Origin: Treponema sp.
Lineage (GTDB): Bacteria; Spirochaetota; Spirochaetia; Treponematales; Breznakiellaceae
NCBI GenBank assembly: GCA_009785215.1
Contig: WQWU01000012.1
Span: forward strand, 1 to 50,247
DNA length: 50,247 bases
Direction: 5' to 3'
Shown: piece after piece, positions 18,338 through 26,271 of the stretch
Layout: every line of letters begins with the position of its first letter
Numbering within the stretch: position 1 is the stretch's first letter
The notes under the pieces: generated by a model
Seen by the model: only the letters and a program-made list of their open reading frames with translations
Told to the model about the DNA's origin: nothing
Databases searched by the model: none
Position numbers and translations under genes: made by a program

Positions 18338-19825
18338 CTAATAGATAAACCCTATTTTAAGTCCGCAATAACCTCTTGTATTGGAATTTTGTATCCGTAT
18401 TCCGCCATGTAATGAAAATATAAAAATGGAAGGAAAAATATTTATTTCTGCGCCTGTTAGAAATCTCTGATTTATTTTATCCGGTAAACCAAATTCATAC
18501 TTTGCGCTTAAACCGCTTGTTAGCCAGCTATTGCGGTATAAAATGCCGGCAGAAAGTAAAAAATCCGGACTTAATCCTTCGGGGCCGTGCCAGAAAATAA
18601 TAGGACAAATAACAAAAGAAAACTGTTTTAATTCCAGCGAGATTGGCGAATAAAAACCAACGCCTTTACCGGAATCTAACGGATATTCTCCCTTATCTGC
18701 AGCCCAGGTATAAGAAGCGCCGGCAGAGAGAGCCAGCGGAAAAAAACCGGTTTTATTAAAAAAGTTATATTTAACAGAGCCGGAAATACTCCAGCCGGTT
18801 TCGTTTTCTAAACCAGGGGTAATGTTAAAAGCGCTTGTTAATTCAAAGTTTTCAAACGGGGAAAATCTTAAACCTGTTTTAAACGGCAGCCCAAAATCGC
18901 CGAATAAAATACCTGCATCCAATTGATAACTTCCCTTGGGTAATACATGAGGCAGGGGAGTAAAGACAAGTCCTGCAATTCCGTTTTCCAAAAACATTGG
19001 GAAAATAGCAGTATTGTAATTTATTTCTGTTTCCAGATTTAAAGACAGTAATTCTGTTTCGTCTGTTACTTCTATTATAACTGTATAAAAACCTTCTGCA
19101 GCAAAATTACCCTCTGAATCCCTGCCGTTCCATTGCACCTGCTGAATCCGCGATGTAAAAGATTCAAGCTCTTTAAAGTAAATTACATTATTATCTGTAT
19201 CCATTATTGTAAAACTGCCGAATCCCGGTGCGGATACCGAAAATCTGTATTCAATAATGCCAAGACTGCCCGGATTCTGCGGATTAAACCGCTTTCTGCT
19301 TTGTGAAAGATTTTCTAGTTTTAAAACAGCAGGCTGCAAAAAAATGTCTATTTCTTTGGTTATATCTTCTTCTATTAACAGCGTAATTGACGTAGTTTCC
19401 CAGCCAAAAATTTCTGCCGTTATGGTACGGTATCCTATTTGTAAATCATACAGTATTTTATTAACAAGTTCGCCTGTATGAATGGATACAAGGGCAGTTC
19501 CGCGTGATTCTTCCATTTCCATGAAAACCAAAAGCCTGCTGAAATTAAAAACTGTTATATTAAAGTTTCGTTCTTTGAATCCTTCTTTATTTAGCCTGAT
19601 ATTGTATTCGCCCGGCTGTAAATTATCCAAAGATAATGGAGTTATCCCGCGTTCAATTCCGTCTATAAAAACTTTTACCCCTTGCTGGTCTGTATTAATT
19701 TCCAAACCTCTTCCTGTTATTTCTTTTATACTATCCCTTGAATTATTGGCTGTATCACGCGCTGCAAGCAGAAACGGAAGACAGAGAAGAATTAGAAACA
19801 GAAAGCCCGTCCGTAGTGTTGTCAT
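18338..19825 (-). CDS. PEGA-domain envelope protein with predicted beta-barrel C-terminus
   Basis: A 495-residue exported protein with a signal peptide (MTTLRTGFLFLILLCLPFLLAA). Residues about 38-95 form a PEGA domain (GVKVFIDGIERGITPLSLDNLQPGEY as two short pieces). A second degenerate PEGA-like unit follows. Around residue 215-250 there is a FlgD-like Ig segment (VQWNGRDSEGNFAAEGFYTV). The last ~200 residues alternate polar and aromatic residues and end in Tyr, typical of an outer-membrane barrel. It may link periplasmic carbohydrate or peptidoglycan contacts to the outer membrane. There is no Shine-Dalgarno; a strong promoter ends 6 nt before ATG. Confidence 0.72.
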   Translation of the reverse strand: MTTLRTGFLFLILLCLPFLLAARDTANNSRDSIKEITGRGLEINTDQQGVKVFIDGIERGITPLSLDNLQPGEYNIRLNKEGFKERNFNITVFNFSRLLVFMEMEESRGTALVSIHTGELVNKILYDLQIGYRTITAEIFGWETTSITLLIEEDITKEIDIFLQPAVLKLENLSQSRKRFNPQNPGSLGIIEYRFSVSAPGFGSFTIMDTDNNVIYFKELESFTSRIQQVQWNGRDSEGNFAAEGFYTVIIEVTDETELLSLNLETEINYNTAIFPMFLENGIAGLVFTPLPHVLPKGSYQLDAGILFGDFGLPFKTGLRFSPFENFELTSAFNITPGLENETGWSISGSVKYNFFNKTGFFPLALSAGASYTWAADKGEYPLDSGKGVGFYSPISLELKQFSFVICPIIFWHGPEGLSPDFLLSAGILYRNSWLTSGLSAKYEFGLPDKINQRFLTGAEINIFPSIFIFSLHGGIRIQNSNTRGYCGLKIGFIY

Positions 19826-19831
19826 AAATGT

Positions 19832-19860
19832 ATAGTATCATTTTATCTGGTTTATCTCAA
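19832..19860 (-). promoter_or_regulatory. Promoter of the PEGA gene (leaderless geometry)
   Basis: Minus-strand TTGAGA, exactly 17 bp, TACTAT, then 6 nt to ATG. The -35 overlaps the last bases of radC. With no Shine-Dalgarno, the transcript would start at or within a base or two of the initiator. Confidence 0.55.
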
Positions 19861-20532
19861 CTTCCCGTTTTTCCTGTAACTCCACCAGGCTGTTTCTGAA
19901 AAAATAATATGATCTACAAAATGAAGGCCTAGAAGTTTTGCAACAATCGCTAGTCTTTCCGTTATTTCATCATCTTCCGGTGAGCTTTCTACCTGTCCGG
20001 ACGGGTGGTTATGCGCAACGCAGAAAGCGGCAGCTCTGTCCTGGATAATATCTGCAAATACTTCGCGGGGATGCACTATGGTCTTGTTTACAAGGCCGAT
20101 TGTTACAATTCTGACAGCCAGAACTTCATGAGCGCCGTTTAGGGAAAGGCTTATAAACCGTTCTTGTTTACGGTCTGCATAATGGCGGACAAGAGTGAAT
20201 ATATCAACAGGCTGTTTGATACGCGCAGATAATGAGCCGTACCGCCTCCTGCCGAATTCCAGCATTGCCGAAACAGCGCATGCCTTTGACTCTCCAAGGC
20301 CGGATAAGTTCAAAATTTCTTTAACAGATGGAATATCTTTATTTTTGTCCAAAAGGCCAAGTAATTCATCTGCAAGAGCATTTACATTTTTCCCCTGAAT
20401 TCCTGTATTTAACAGGATTGCCAAAAGTTCGCTGTCCGAAAGAGAAGCAGGTCCGCGGGATAACAGTTTTTCGCGCGGGCGCTGTTCAGACGGAGCGCCT
20501 AAATAAGCGTTTGTTTTGTTGTTTTTTTTCAC
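19852..20532 (-). CDS. radC: RadC/JAB-domain protein
   Basis: A 226-residue RadC-family protein. The N-terminal helix-hairpin-helix region (LLNLSGLGESKACAV-like, about residues 65-85) is followed by a JAB/MPN metalloprotease-like domain with the JAMM signature AHNHPSGQVESSPEDDE (His-x-His and Asp). The length is normal. The historical link to recombination repair is weak and its biochemical function is unknown. The start is a GTG; a TATATA stretch lies just upstream and no clear Shine-Dalgarno is seen. The PEGA gene follows 27 bp downstream with its own promoter. Confidence 0.9.
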   Translation of the reverse strand: MKKNNKTNAYLGAPSEQRPREKLLSRGPASLSDSELLAILLNTGIQGKNVNALADELLGLLDKNKDIPSVKEILNLSGLGESKACAVSAMLEFGRRRYGSLSARIKQPVDIFTLVRHYADRKQERFISLSLNGAHEVLAVRIVTIGLVNKTIVHPREVFADIIQDRAAAFCVAHNHPSGQVESSPEDDEITERLAIVAKLLGLHFVDHIIFSETAWWSYRKNGKLR

Positions 20533-20618
20533 ACTTATATATGGCGTGAATATGAACGGCGCTTTATCAGTATTTGGAATATTCGCGTTTTTTTATTTTT
20601 TTTGCCGAATATAAAAGT

Positions 20619-21215
20619 ATGAAATACGCATTTTTATCCATTATTTTATCTTTTTTTATGTCTGTTTTTGTTTTGTCCTGTATTGGCTTTCCGCTGGGAA
20701 TTGGTTATGAAAACCCCGAACCTCCTGTTCACATTATGGGGCAGGGAAAGGTTAATAGTGATAAAATGGAAAGGTTTCTTTTTAAGAATAATCCAGGGAT
20801 AAACGGGAACTATATCAGAATGATGGCAAGGTTATATATAGAAGAAGCTTCGTTTGAAGGCGTTAATCATGATATTGCCTTTGCCCAGATGTGTCTGGAG
20901 ACAGGTTTTTTGAATTTCGGCGGAGATGTTAAATTTGAGCAGAATAACTTTGCAGGTCTTGGCGCAGTAGGGAATGGAGCTCCAGGTCTTTCATTTCCTG
21001 ATCCGCGGACAGGAGTACGTGCTCACATACAGCATCTAAAAGCTTACGGATCCGAAGATCCGTTAAACCTTGCTCTGGTTAATCCCCGTTTTAGATTTGT
21101 TCGCAGGGGTTCAAGCCCGACTATCGAAGGGCTTGCCGGAACCTGGGCAGCTGACAGGCAGTATGCTGTTAAGATAAATACAATTTTACACAGACTTTAT
21201 GAATTTGCTTTTTAA
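20619..21215 (+). CDS. Glucosaminidase-domain lipoprotein
   Basis: A 198-residue protein starting at the ATG at 20619, which begins a lipoprotein signal peptide ending VFVLSC. The upstream ATG at 20574 would add 15 residues with no signal logic. The mature part is a GH73-like glucosaminidase domain: AFAQMCLETGFLNFGG carries the candidate catalytic Glu, followed by QNNFAGLGA. The domain cleaves peptidoglycan glycan strands, here from a lipid anchor. No Shine-Dalgarno is visible. It is convergent with the Eis-like gene, and the two 3' ends overlap by 4 bp. Confidence 0.85.
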   Translation: MKYAFLSIILSFFMSVFVLSCIGFPLGIGYENPEPPVHIMGQGKVNSDKMERFLFKNNPGINGNYIRMMARLYIEEASFEGVNHDIAFAQMCLETGFLNFGGDVKFEQNNFAGLGAVGNGAPGLSFPDPRTGVRAHIQHLKAYGSEDPLNLALVNPRFRFVRRGSSPTIEGLAGTWAADRQYAVKINTILHRLYEFAF

Positions 21216-22432
21216 AAGTATTCTGTTACGTGCTGAGGACGTAAAGTAAATACCCGTTTTAATGTTTCTTCGTTTTTTATCACTTCCAAAGCTGCAGATT
21301 CCGGCGTACTCCGTGAATACATGGCGTTTTCCAGAGATCTGTATCCTGTGACAAGCTGGCTTAATGTTAGAATGTCACATGATAGATCTTCATTTTTTGA
21401 AGTAACAGAAACCTTTGCACCTTCGGCTCCAAATTGAACAAGATACTTTCCGCTGTTAGCGCTTATGTTGTCATCGGTAACTTTAATAATGTATTCGCCT
21501 TCTCCGTGCGGCCGGCGCATAAGTTCAAGGGCAGTTTTAACATTTATAATTCTTGTCATATCGCGGGGTTTTAATTCTGTTTCGACCGACCATGCATCGC
21601 CGGTAAAATCAAAGGGATCTATAAATGCAGGCATGAGCCATTTAAAATTTTGAAATTGAGCGGATAGACCGCCTGCGATACTGAGTGCGCCGTAAAGCCC
21701 TTTTTTGTTTATAAAGGCAAGTTCATAAACCGACATATTATGATCTCCGTCTTCCACAACATCATGGTACTTAATATAACTAGAGGCTTTCCCGTTTTCA
21801 TCCTTCCATAGATACAGATAAGTTCCTGTTGTGTACGGGTCATCTTTTGTAAAAATTTTCCAGGCGCGGTTATCCGGCCAATAATCTCTGTGAATTCCAT
21901 GATTGATATTCTCGATATATGCAGAATGGACTTCTGCAAGAAGGGAAGTATCATCTCCCGGGAGAATGTGTGTAAATTCTCCCTTCATTCTGATTTCTGA
22001 TAAATCGCCTGTACTGATTGTTATAGAGTTTCTAACACATGTTATTTCATAGCCAAACTTACGGTAAAAATCATGAGAAAATGGAGTGAGATTCGAAAAA
22101 ACAACGCCTTTTTCATAAGCCTCCGGCAGAAGCTTCCCGAATATTTGCCGTACAAGACCGCCCTTGCGCATTTCCGGCAATGTTCCAACTCCGCTGATTC
22201 CGGACATTTTTACGCTGTGTCCGTCAAAGCGCATAAGATAATCAACCTCGAACATTCCAGCCAAAAGTTTTTTTCCGTCAAAAAAACCCCATGCCCAATC
22301 AGCAGGATGTTCATAAGGATCTAATTTTTGATTTTCTTCCTTTGAATAATCTTTACGTTGATTGTAAACAATTGTATGTATTTTCCTTAGTTGGAGGAGT
22401 TCTTCGGTTTCTAACCTGCGTATTTCCGGCAT
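21212..22432 (-). CDS. Eis-like GNAT N-acetyltransferase
   Basis: A 406-residue protein of the Eis type: two GNAT-like domains plus a C-terminal SCP2-like domain. The acetyl-CoA loop is GVGTLPEMRKGGLVRQIF (near residue 82). NLTPFSHDFYRKFGYE closes the first domain. The protein ends in an aromatic residue (VTEYF), fitting the use of the C-terminal carboxylate as catalytic base in this family. Characterised relatives acetylate amines such as aminoglycosides; the natural substrate here is unknown. Start ATG with AAGGAAGGAG upstream. It is divergent from carD. Confidence 0.83.
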   Translation of the reverse strand: MPEIRRLETEELLQLRKIHTIVYNQRKDYSKEENQKLDPYEHPADWAWGFFDGKKLLAGMFEVDYLMRFDGHSVKMSGISGVGTLPEMRKGGLVRQIFGKLLPEAYEKGVVFSNLTPFSHDFYRKFGYEITCVRNSITISTGDLSEIRMKGEFTHILPGDDTSLLAEVHSAYIENINHGIHRDYWPDNRAWKIFTKDDPYTTGTYLYLWKDENGKASSYIKYHDVVEDGDHNMSVYELAFINKKGLYGALSIAGGLSAQFQNFKWLMPAFIDPFDFTGDAWSVETELKPRDMTRIINVKTALELMRRPHGEGEYIIKVTDDNISANSGKYLVQFGAEGAKVSVTSKNEDLSCDILTLSQLVTGYRSLENAMYSRSTPESAALEVIKNEETLKRVFTLRPQHVTEYF

Positions 22433-22489
22433 TTTTTCTCCTTCCTTAATATATAGACTGTTTTTTTATTTTATGATAGTATTAAACTA

Positions 22490-22990
22490 ATGAGCAAATC
22501 AAAAACTTTTCAGGTTGACCAAAAGGTAGTTTACCCGAGCCAAGGTGTCGGAGTAATTAAAGAAATTATTCAAAAAAAATTCAAAGATTCAAAAATACCG
22601 TATTATGTTATTTATCTGGAAGTGACCGACATGACTATAATGGTTCCTGTCGATAAAGCGATAGAGTTGGGTATACGTCCTACTGTTTCCAGAGATGAAG
22701 CAACAAAAGCGCTGGATTTGTTAAGCGAAGATTATGAGCCGATTCCTACAGACTGGAAAATGCGTTATCAGATGAATTTGGAACTCCTTAAAAAAGGAAG
22801 CATAAGGGATATAGCAAGTATTGTCCGCTCTTTATATCATCGCAGTAAGGTGAAGGAATTACCTATCCAGGAAAGAAAATTATATGACTCTGCCCTGAAA
22901 TTAATGGAAGATGAAGTATCTATTTCATTGCGTAAGTCTAAAGATGAAGTTGAAAACATGATTTTCTCCCGTCTGGAAATAGAGAAGTGA
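22490..22990 (+). CDS. carD: CarD-family transcription regulator
   Basis: A 166-residue RNA-polymerase-binding regulator. The N-terminal Tudor-like RNAP interaction domain begins FQVDQKVVYPSQGVGVI. The C-terminal helical domain has RSLYHRSKVKELPIQERKLYDSAL, which contacts promoter DNA in family members. CarD stabilises open complexes at many promoters. There is no Shine-Dalgarno upstream of ATG; TATGAT ends 12 nt before it, so the leader would be very short. Its stop overlaps the GTG of ispD (GTGA), so the two are translationally coupled. The pairing with ispD fits a housekeeping operon. Confidence 0.93.
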   Translation: MSKSKTFQVDQKVVYPSQGVGVIKEIIQKKFKDSKIPYYVIYLEVTDMTIMVPVDKAIELGIRPTVSRDEATKALDLLSEDYEPIPTDWKMRYQMNLELLKKGSIRDIASIVRSLYHRSKVKELPIQERKLYDSALKLMEDEVSISLRKSKDEVENMIFSRLEIEK

Positions 22991-23688
22991 ATGATACACT
23001 TTCAATTGCGGCTATTATCTGTGCTGCAGGTTCTTCCTCGCGGATGGGCGGGATTAAAAAAGAGTATCAAAAAATAGATAACAATATTACCGTACTTGGC
23101 TCCTCCGTACTTGCTCTAATGGCAGTACCGTCTGTTAAAGTTATTATTGCGGTTATTCCGGAAAATGACGAAGCTGCTGCCCGCGAATCTTTGCCAGAAA
23201 ACTGCCGGAACGAATTTGGACATAGAATTGTTTTTGTTTCAGGCGGAAATACACGCCAGATTTCTGTATACAATGCGCTTAAATTTCTTGCTGTCAAAAA
23301 CCTGTGTTTTTCAAAACCGGATTATGTTTTAATTCACGACGGCGCAAGACCGTGGGTTACAGTTACACTTATAGAAAAATTAATTGATGCGGCAGTGTTA
23401 TACAACGCTGTAATTCCTGTTTTACCGGTTACAGAAACTCCAAAAGAAATAGAAAACGGGCAGGTAAGATATGTTAAAAATCATTTAAAACGGGTTAATG
23501 TTTGTGCGGCGCAGACGCCTCAGGGTTTTAAGTTTCCGGAGATATTTCATGCGCATGAAAAAGCCGCAGAAATAAATGAAGAGTTTACAGATGATGCAGA
23601 AATCTGGGGAAGATTCTGCGGAAAAGACGCTGTAATTGACGGCGAGGCGTTAAACAAAAAAATCACCTTCCCGGAGGATTTAAAATGA
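22987..23688 (+). CDS. ispD: 2-C-methyl-D-erythritol 4-phosphate cytidylyltransferase
   Basis: A 233-residue enzyme of the MEP isoprenoid pathway that transfers CMP from CTP to methylerythritol phosphate. The nucleotide loop AAGSSSRMGGIKKEY is at the N-terminus; VLIHDGARPWV and AAQTPQGFK are further family signatures. The GTG start overlaps the carD stop by 4 bp. The stop overlaps the ATG of the next lipoprotein (ATGA). No ispF lies beside it in this window. The enzyme is full length and nothing conserved is missing. Confidence 0.92.
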   Translation: MNDTLSIAAIICAAGSSSRMGGIKKEYQKIDNNITVLGSSVLALMAVPSVKVIIAVIPENDEAAARESLPENCRNEFGHRIVFVSGGNTRQISVYNALKFLAVKNLCFSKPDYVLIHDGARPWVTVTLIEKLIDAAVLYNAVIPVLPVTETPKEIENGQVRYVKNHLKRVNVCAAQTPQGFKFPEIFHAHEKAAEINEEFTDDAEIWGRFCGKDAVIDGEALNKKITFPEDLK

Positions 23689-24689
23689 GAAGACTTCACG
23701 CGGAGACGCGGAGACGCGGAGAACGCAGGGTTAAGAGTAAGAGATCGAAAGATATGACTACTCCCTTTTTCTCTTTGCGATCGTTACGATCTTTGCGATC
23801 GTTGTGTTTTTGTGTCTTTGTGAGAACTCTTTTATTATTATTACCTTTTTCTATTTTTTATTCTTGCGAGCGTTTTGCGGTAAATGATTCTTCTGGGCTT
23901 GTCACATGGTCGGGAGCGTATCCTGCGGTTATACTTCATGCAGGTGAAAATCCGCTTTGGTTTTTACTTACAGAAGACGGGCCTAAACATATCGATTCAA
24001 TTGATGATATTTCTCATACCTTTGCATTAATTCCATGGCCTTATGCTCCGTTTATTCGTTTTTTGCACGAAGAAAATGATAGTGTTATAATGACAGTTAA
24101 CCGTGACGGATTTTTAAAACTTGCTCCTTACGGCGGAAAAGAAAAGGGAATTGCTTTATACCGTTTTTCCGGCGGAGATTTTTGGCGGCAGTACATGGTA
24201 GGCGGTTTTGTTTTTTATAATGAACAGCCTGCTGCTGTATTGTATCTTGATGATGTTTTTTTATCCTCGGATTTGCCTCAGCCTAACCCCAGAGTTTGGT
24301 CTTTTAACATGAATTCAAATATACCGTTTCCGGTAAGTATTCCGGCCCTGGAGTTTTTCCCCGAAGAAGAAGGCTGGAATGTTGATTCTCTGCGTATTGC
24401 CGATAACGGTTTATATTATTACAGAGCGGCAAAAAGAAGCGGTTCTTCCCCGGTTGTAAGAATGTTCCGTTCTGCAGATCTTTCCGCAGAAGGCGTAGAA
24501 ATTTCTGTCGATGTTTTTTTTAATTCCATTCCGCGTGAAACTGCAGTTTCCGATCCTGCATTGCCATTATTGCCGGAAGGTTTTGTTTATACAGGGATTG
24601 GAAAAGTGGGCGGCAGTCTCTTTGCATCGTGGGAAGAACAGGAAGATTTTAGTATTGGAGCCGCAGGTTTTGTTCTAATAAAGCCTTAA
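23685..24689 (+). CDS. Putative lipoprotein with repeat-derived N-terminus
   Basis: A 334-residue protein of unknown function. GGAGG lies 8-9 nt before the ATG at 23685, and the ATG overlaps the ispD stop, so this start is well supported. Residues about 5-47 are nevertheless encoded by a repetitive DNA element (HAETRRRGER, later SLRSLRSLRSLCFCVFV). A normal lipoprotein h-region and lipobox follow (LLLLLPFSIFYSC, Cys near residue 60). The mature part has no motif I recognise; WSGAYP and repeated W/F-rich strands suggest a beta-structured extracytoplasmic protein. An ATG at 23754 is an alternative start. hisG follows with its own promoter. Confidence 0.6.
   Translation: MRRLHAETRRRGERRVKSKRSKDMTTPFFSLRSLRSLRSLCFCVFVRTLLLLLPFSIFYSCERFAVNDSSGLVTWSGAYPAVILHAGENPLWFLLTEDGPKHIDSIDDISHTFALIPWPYAPFIRFLHEENDSVIMTVNRDGFLKLAPYGGKEKGIALYRFSGGDFWRQYMVGGFVFYNEQPAAVLYLDDVFLSSDLPQPNPRVWSFNMNSNIPFPVSIPALEFFPEEEGWNVDSLRIADNGLYYYRAAKRSGSSPVVRMFRSADLSAEGVEISVDVFFNSIPRETAVSDPALPLLPEGFVYTGIGKVGGSLFASWEEQEDFSIGAAGFVLIKP
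23696..23827. repeat. Dispersed short-period repeat element inside a lipoprotein gene
   Basis: The left end is a run of GGAGACGC units (TTCACGCGGAGACGC and on). The right end read on the other strand is GTTCTCACAAAGACACAAA and on, so both ends run inward with a similar CAC-NNN-GAG/GAC rhythm. The middle carries three GATCGT/GCGATC units. This style of dispersed element occurs in many bacterial genomes. It spans about 132 nt (44 codons) and keeps the frame. Boundaries are approximate. Confidence 0.6.
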
Positions 24690-24714
24690 CATTTTCCCGC
24701 AATTTCATTAAAAT
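24686..24714 (+). promoter_or_regulatory. Promoter of hisG (leaderless geometry)
   Basis: TTAACA, exactly 17 bp, TAAAAT, then 6 nt (TAATCC) to the ATG of hisG. It starts inside the stop region of the preceding lipoprotein gene. There is no Shine-Dalgarno. Confidence 0.55.
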
Positions 24715-24720
24715 TAATCC

Positions 24721-25572
24721 ATGGAAAAGCTTAAGATATTAATTCCAAAGGGAAGAATTTTTGATAATGTAAGCCGTCTCTTTTCCGAGGCAGGTTTTTC
24801 TATTTCTTTGGCAGACAGAACTTACCGTCCGTTAATGGGCGCAGCCTGGCTTGATGCAAAAATTATGAAACCGCAGAATGTCGGAGAACTTCTGGAACTT
24901 GGAAGCCATGATGCCGGTTTTACCGGCATAGACTGGATAAAAGAAAGCGGCGCCGATGTTGAGGAAGTACTCGATCTTGGGTTTGACAAGGTACGCATCG
25001 TTGCGGCAGTTCCGCAGGATTATGATGATGTTAAATTAAAATCCAAAAAACTTGTGGTTGCAACAGAATATGTTAATCTTGCAGAAAACTGGCTGAAATC
25101 CTCAGGTTATCAATATAGAATTCTCCGCACTTACGGGGCAACAGAAGTTTTTCCTCCGGATGATGCAGATATGATTATTGACAATACTTCTTCCGGCCAA
25201 ACCCTTAAAGATAATGGTCTTAGGATTATCGGAACATTGCTGGAATCTTCTACGCGTTTTGTTGCATCTCACACCGCAATGGCTAATGCAGAAAAACGCA
25301 GCCGTATAGAAGAACTTGTTATGCTGTTCCGCGCTGTTCTGGACGGGCGTGATCGCGTTATGCTGGAAATGAATATACTTAAGGAGAACTTTGAATCTCT
25401 GGCAAGTCTTCCTGCAATGCGAAGCCCTACAGTTGCGCCGCTTTACGGCGATGCAGGTTATGCGGTAAAAATCGCAGTTAAAAAACATGAAGTTCCGGAT
25501 ATAATTCCAAAATTAAAAAAACTTGGAGCTTTGGATATTGTAGAATATGATTTACGGAAAGTAATGCAGTAA
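24721..25572 (+). CDS. hisG: ATP phosphoribosyltransferase, long form
   Basis: The first enzyme of histidine synthesis, joining ATP and PRPP. It has 283 residues, the long HisG form with a C-terminal regulatory domain, so it should not need HisZ. DAGFTGIDWI and DMIIDNTSSGQTLK (PRPP loop region) are family signatures. The C-terminal ~75 residues (YAVKIAVKKHEVPDIIPKLK) fit the ACT-like histidine-binding domain, suggesting feedback inhibition. It has its own promoter with a -10 ending 6 nt before ATG. hisB follows after 29 bp. Confidence 0.94.
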   Translation: MEKLKILIPKGRIFDNVSRLFSEAGFSISLADRTYRPLMGAAWLDAKIMKPQNVGELLELGSHDAGFTGIDWIKESGADVEEVLDLGFDKVRIVAAVPQDYDDVKLKSKKLVVATEYVNLAENWLKSSGYQYRILRTYGATEVFPPDDADMIIDNTSSGQTLKDNGLRIIGTLLESSTRFVASHTAMANAEKRSRIEELVMLFRAVLDGRDRVMLEMNILKENFESLASLPAMRSPTVAPLYGDAGYAVKIAVKKHEVPDIIPKLKKLGALDIVEYDLRKVMQ

Positions 25573-25601
25573 ACATACAGGCGTTATGGAGAAAATGAAT
25601 T

Positions 25602-26222
25602 ATGAATAGAATATCAGAAGTTGACAGAAAGACGAAAGAAACAGAAATTTATATAAAGTTAAATATTGACGGGAAAGGCGAAACAAAGCTGGATTACCCC
25701 ATAGGGTTTATGGCGCACATGTTAAATACATTTGCGCGTCATGGATTGTTTGATATCGAAGTGCGTGCAAAGGGTGACTTAGAAGTTGATCAGCATCACC
25801 TTGTAGAAGATACAGGGATTGTTCTTGGTCAGTGTTTTTTAAAAGCGCTCGGCGGTAAATGCGGCATAAAACGGAACGGAAGCTGTAGTTTTCCTATGGA
25901 TGAATGTCTGGCAAATGCCTGCATTGACCTTGGCGGAAGATCATTTTTATATTTTGGATGCCAGCTTTCGGGCATACCAATTATTTCTGTTCCTGCAGGC
26001 GGCGCTGAACAAAAATTTCAAACAGACGTTATAGAAGATTTCTGGCAGGGTTTTGTTTCTGCGGCAGGGTGTAATCTTCATCTGGATGTTGTCCGCGGCA
26101 GAAGCGATCATCATAAGATAGAAGCTATGTTTAAAGCTGCGGCAAGAGCATTACGCACCGCCTGCGAGATAGACGAACGCGCCAAAGATATTATCCCTTC
26201 AACGAAGGGCTCTCTGGCTTGA
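25602..26222 (+). CDS. hisB: Imidazoleglycerol-phosphate dehydratase
   Basis: A 206-residue monofunctional HisB without the phosphatase domain found in the enterobacterial fusion. The metal-binding motifs DQHHLVEDTGI and RSDHHKIEA are both intact. It converts imidazoleglycerol phosphate to imidazole-acetol phosphate. GGAG lies about 10 nt before the ATG. The C-terminus IPSTKGSLA is the normal family ending; its DNA forms a small CCCTTC-AAC-GAAGGG hairpin. It is followed after 49 bp by hisF. Confidence 0.94.
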   Translation: MNRISEVDRKTKETEIYIKLNIDGKGETKLDYPIGFMAHMLNTFARHGLFDIEVRAKGDLEVDQHHLVEDTGIVLGQCFLKALGGKCGIKRNGSCSFPMDECLANACIDLGGRSFLYFGCQLSGIPIISVPAGGAEQKFQTDVIEDFWQGFVSAAGCNLHLDVVRGRSDHHKIEAMFKAAARALRTACEIDERAKDIIPSTKGSLA

Positions 26223-26271
26223 TTCTGTTTTTCTCCGCGAACTCTGTGTAAAGTAATTTAGGAGAATTTTT

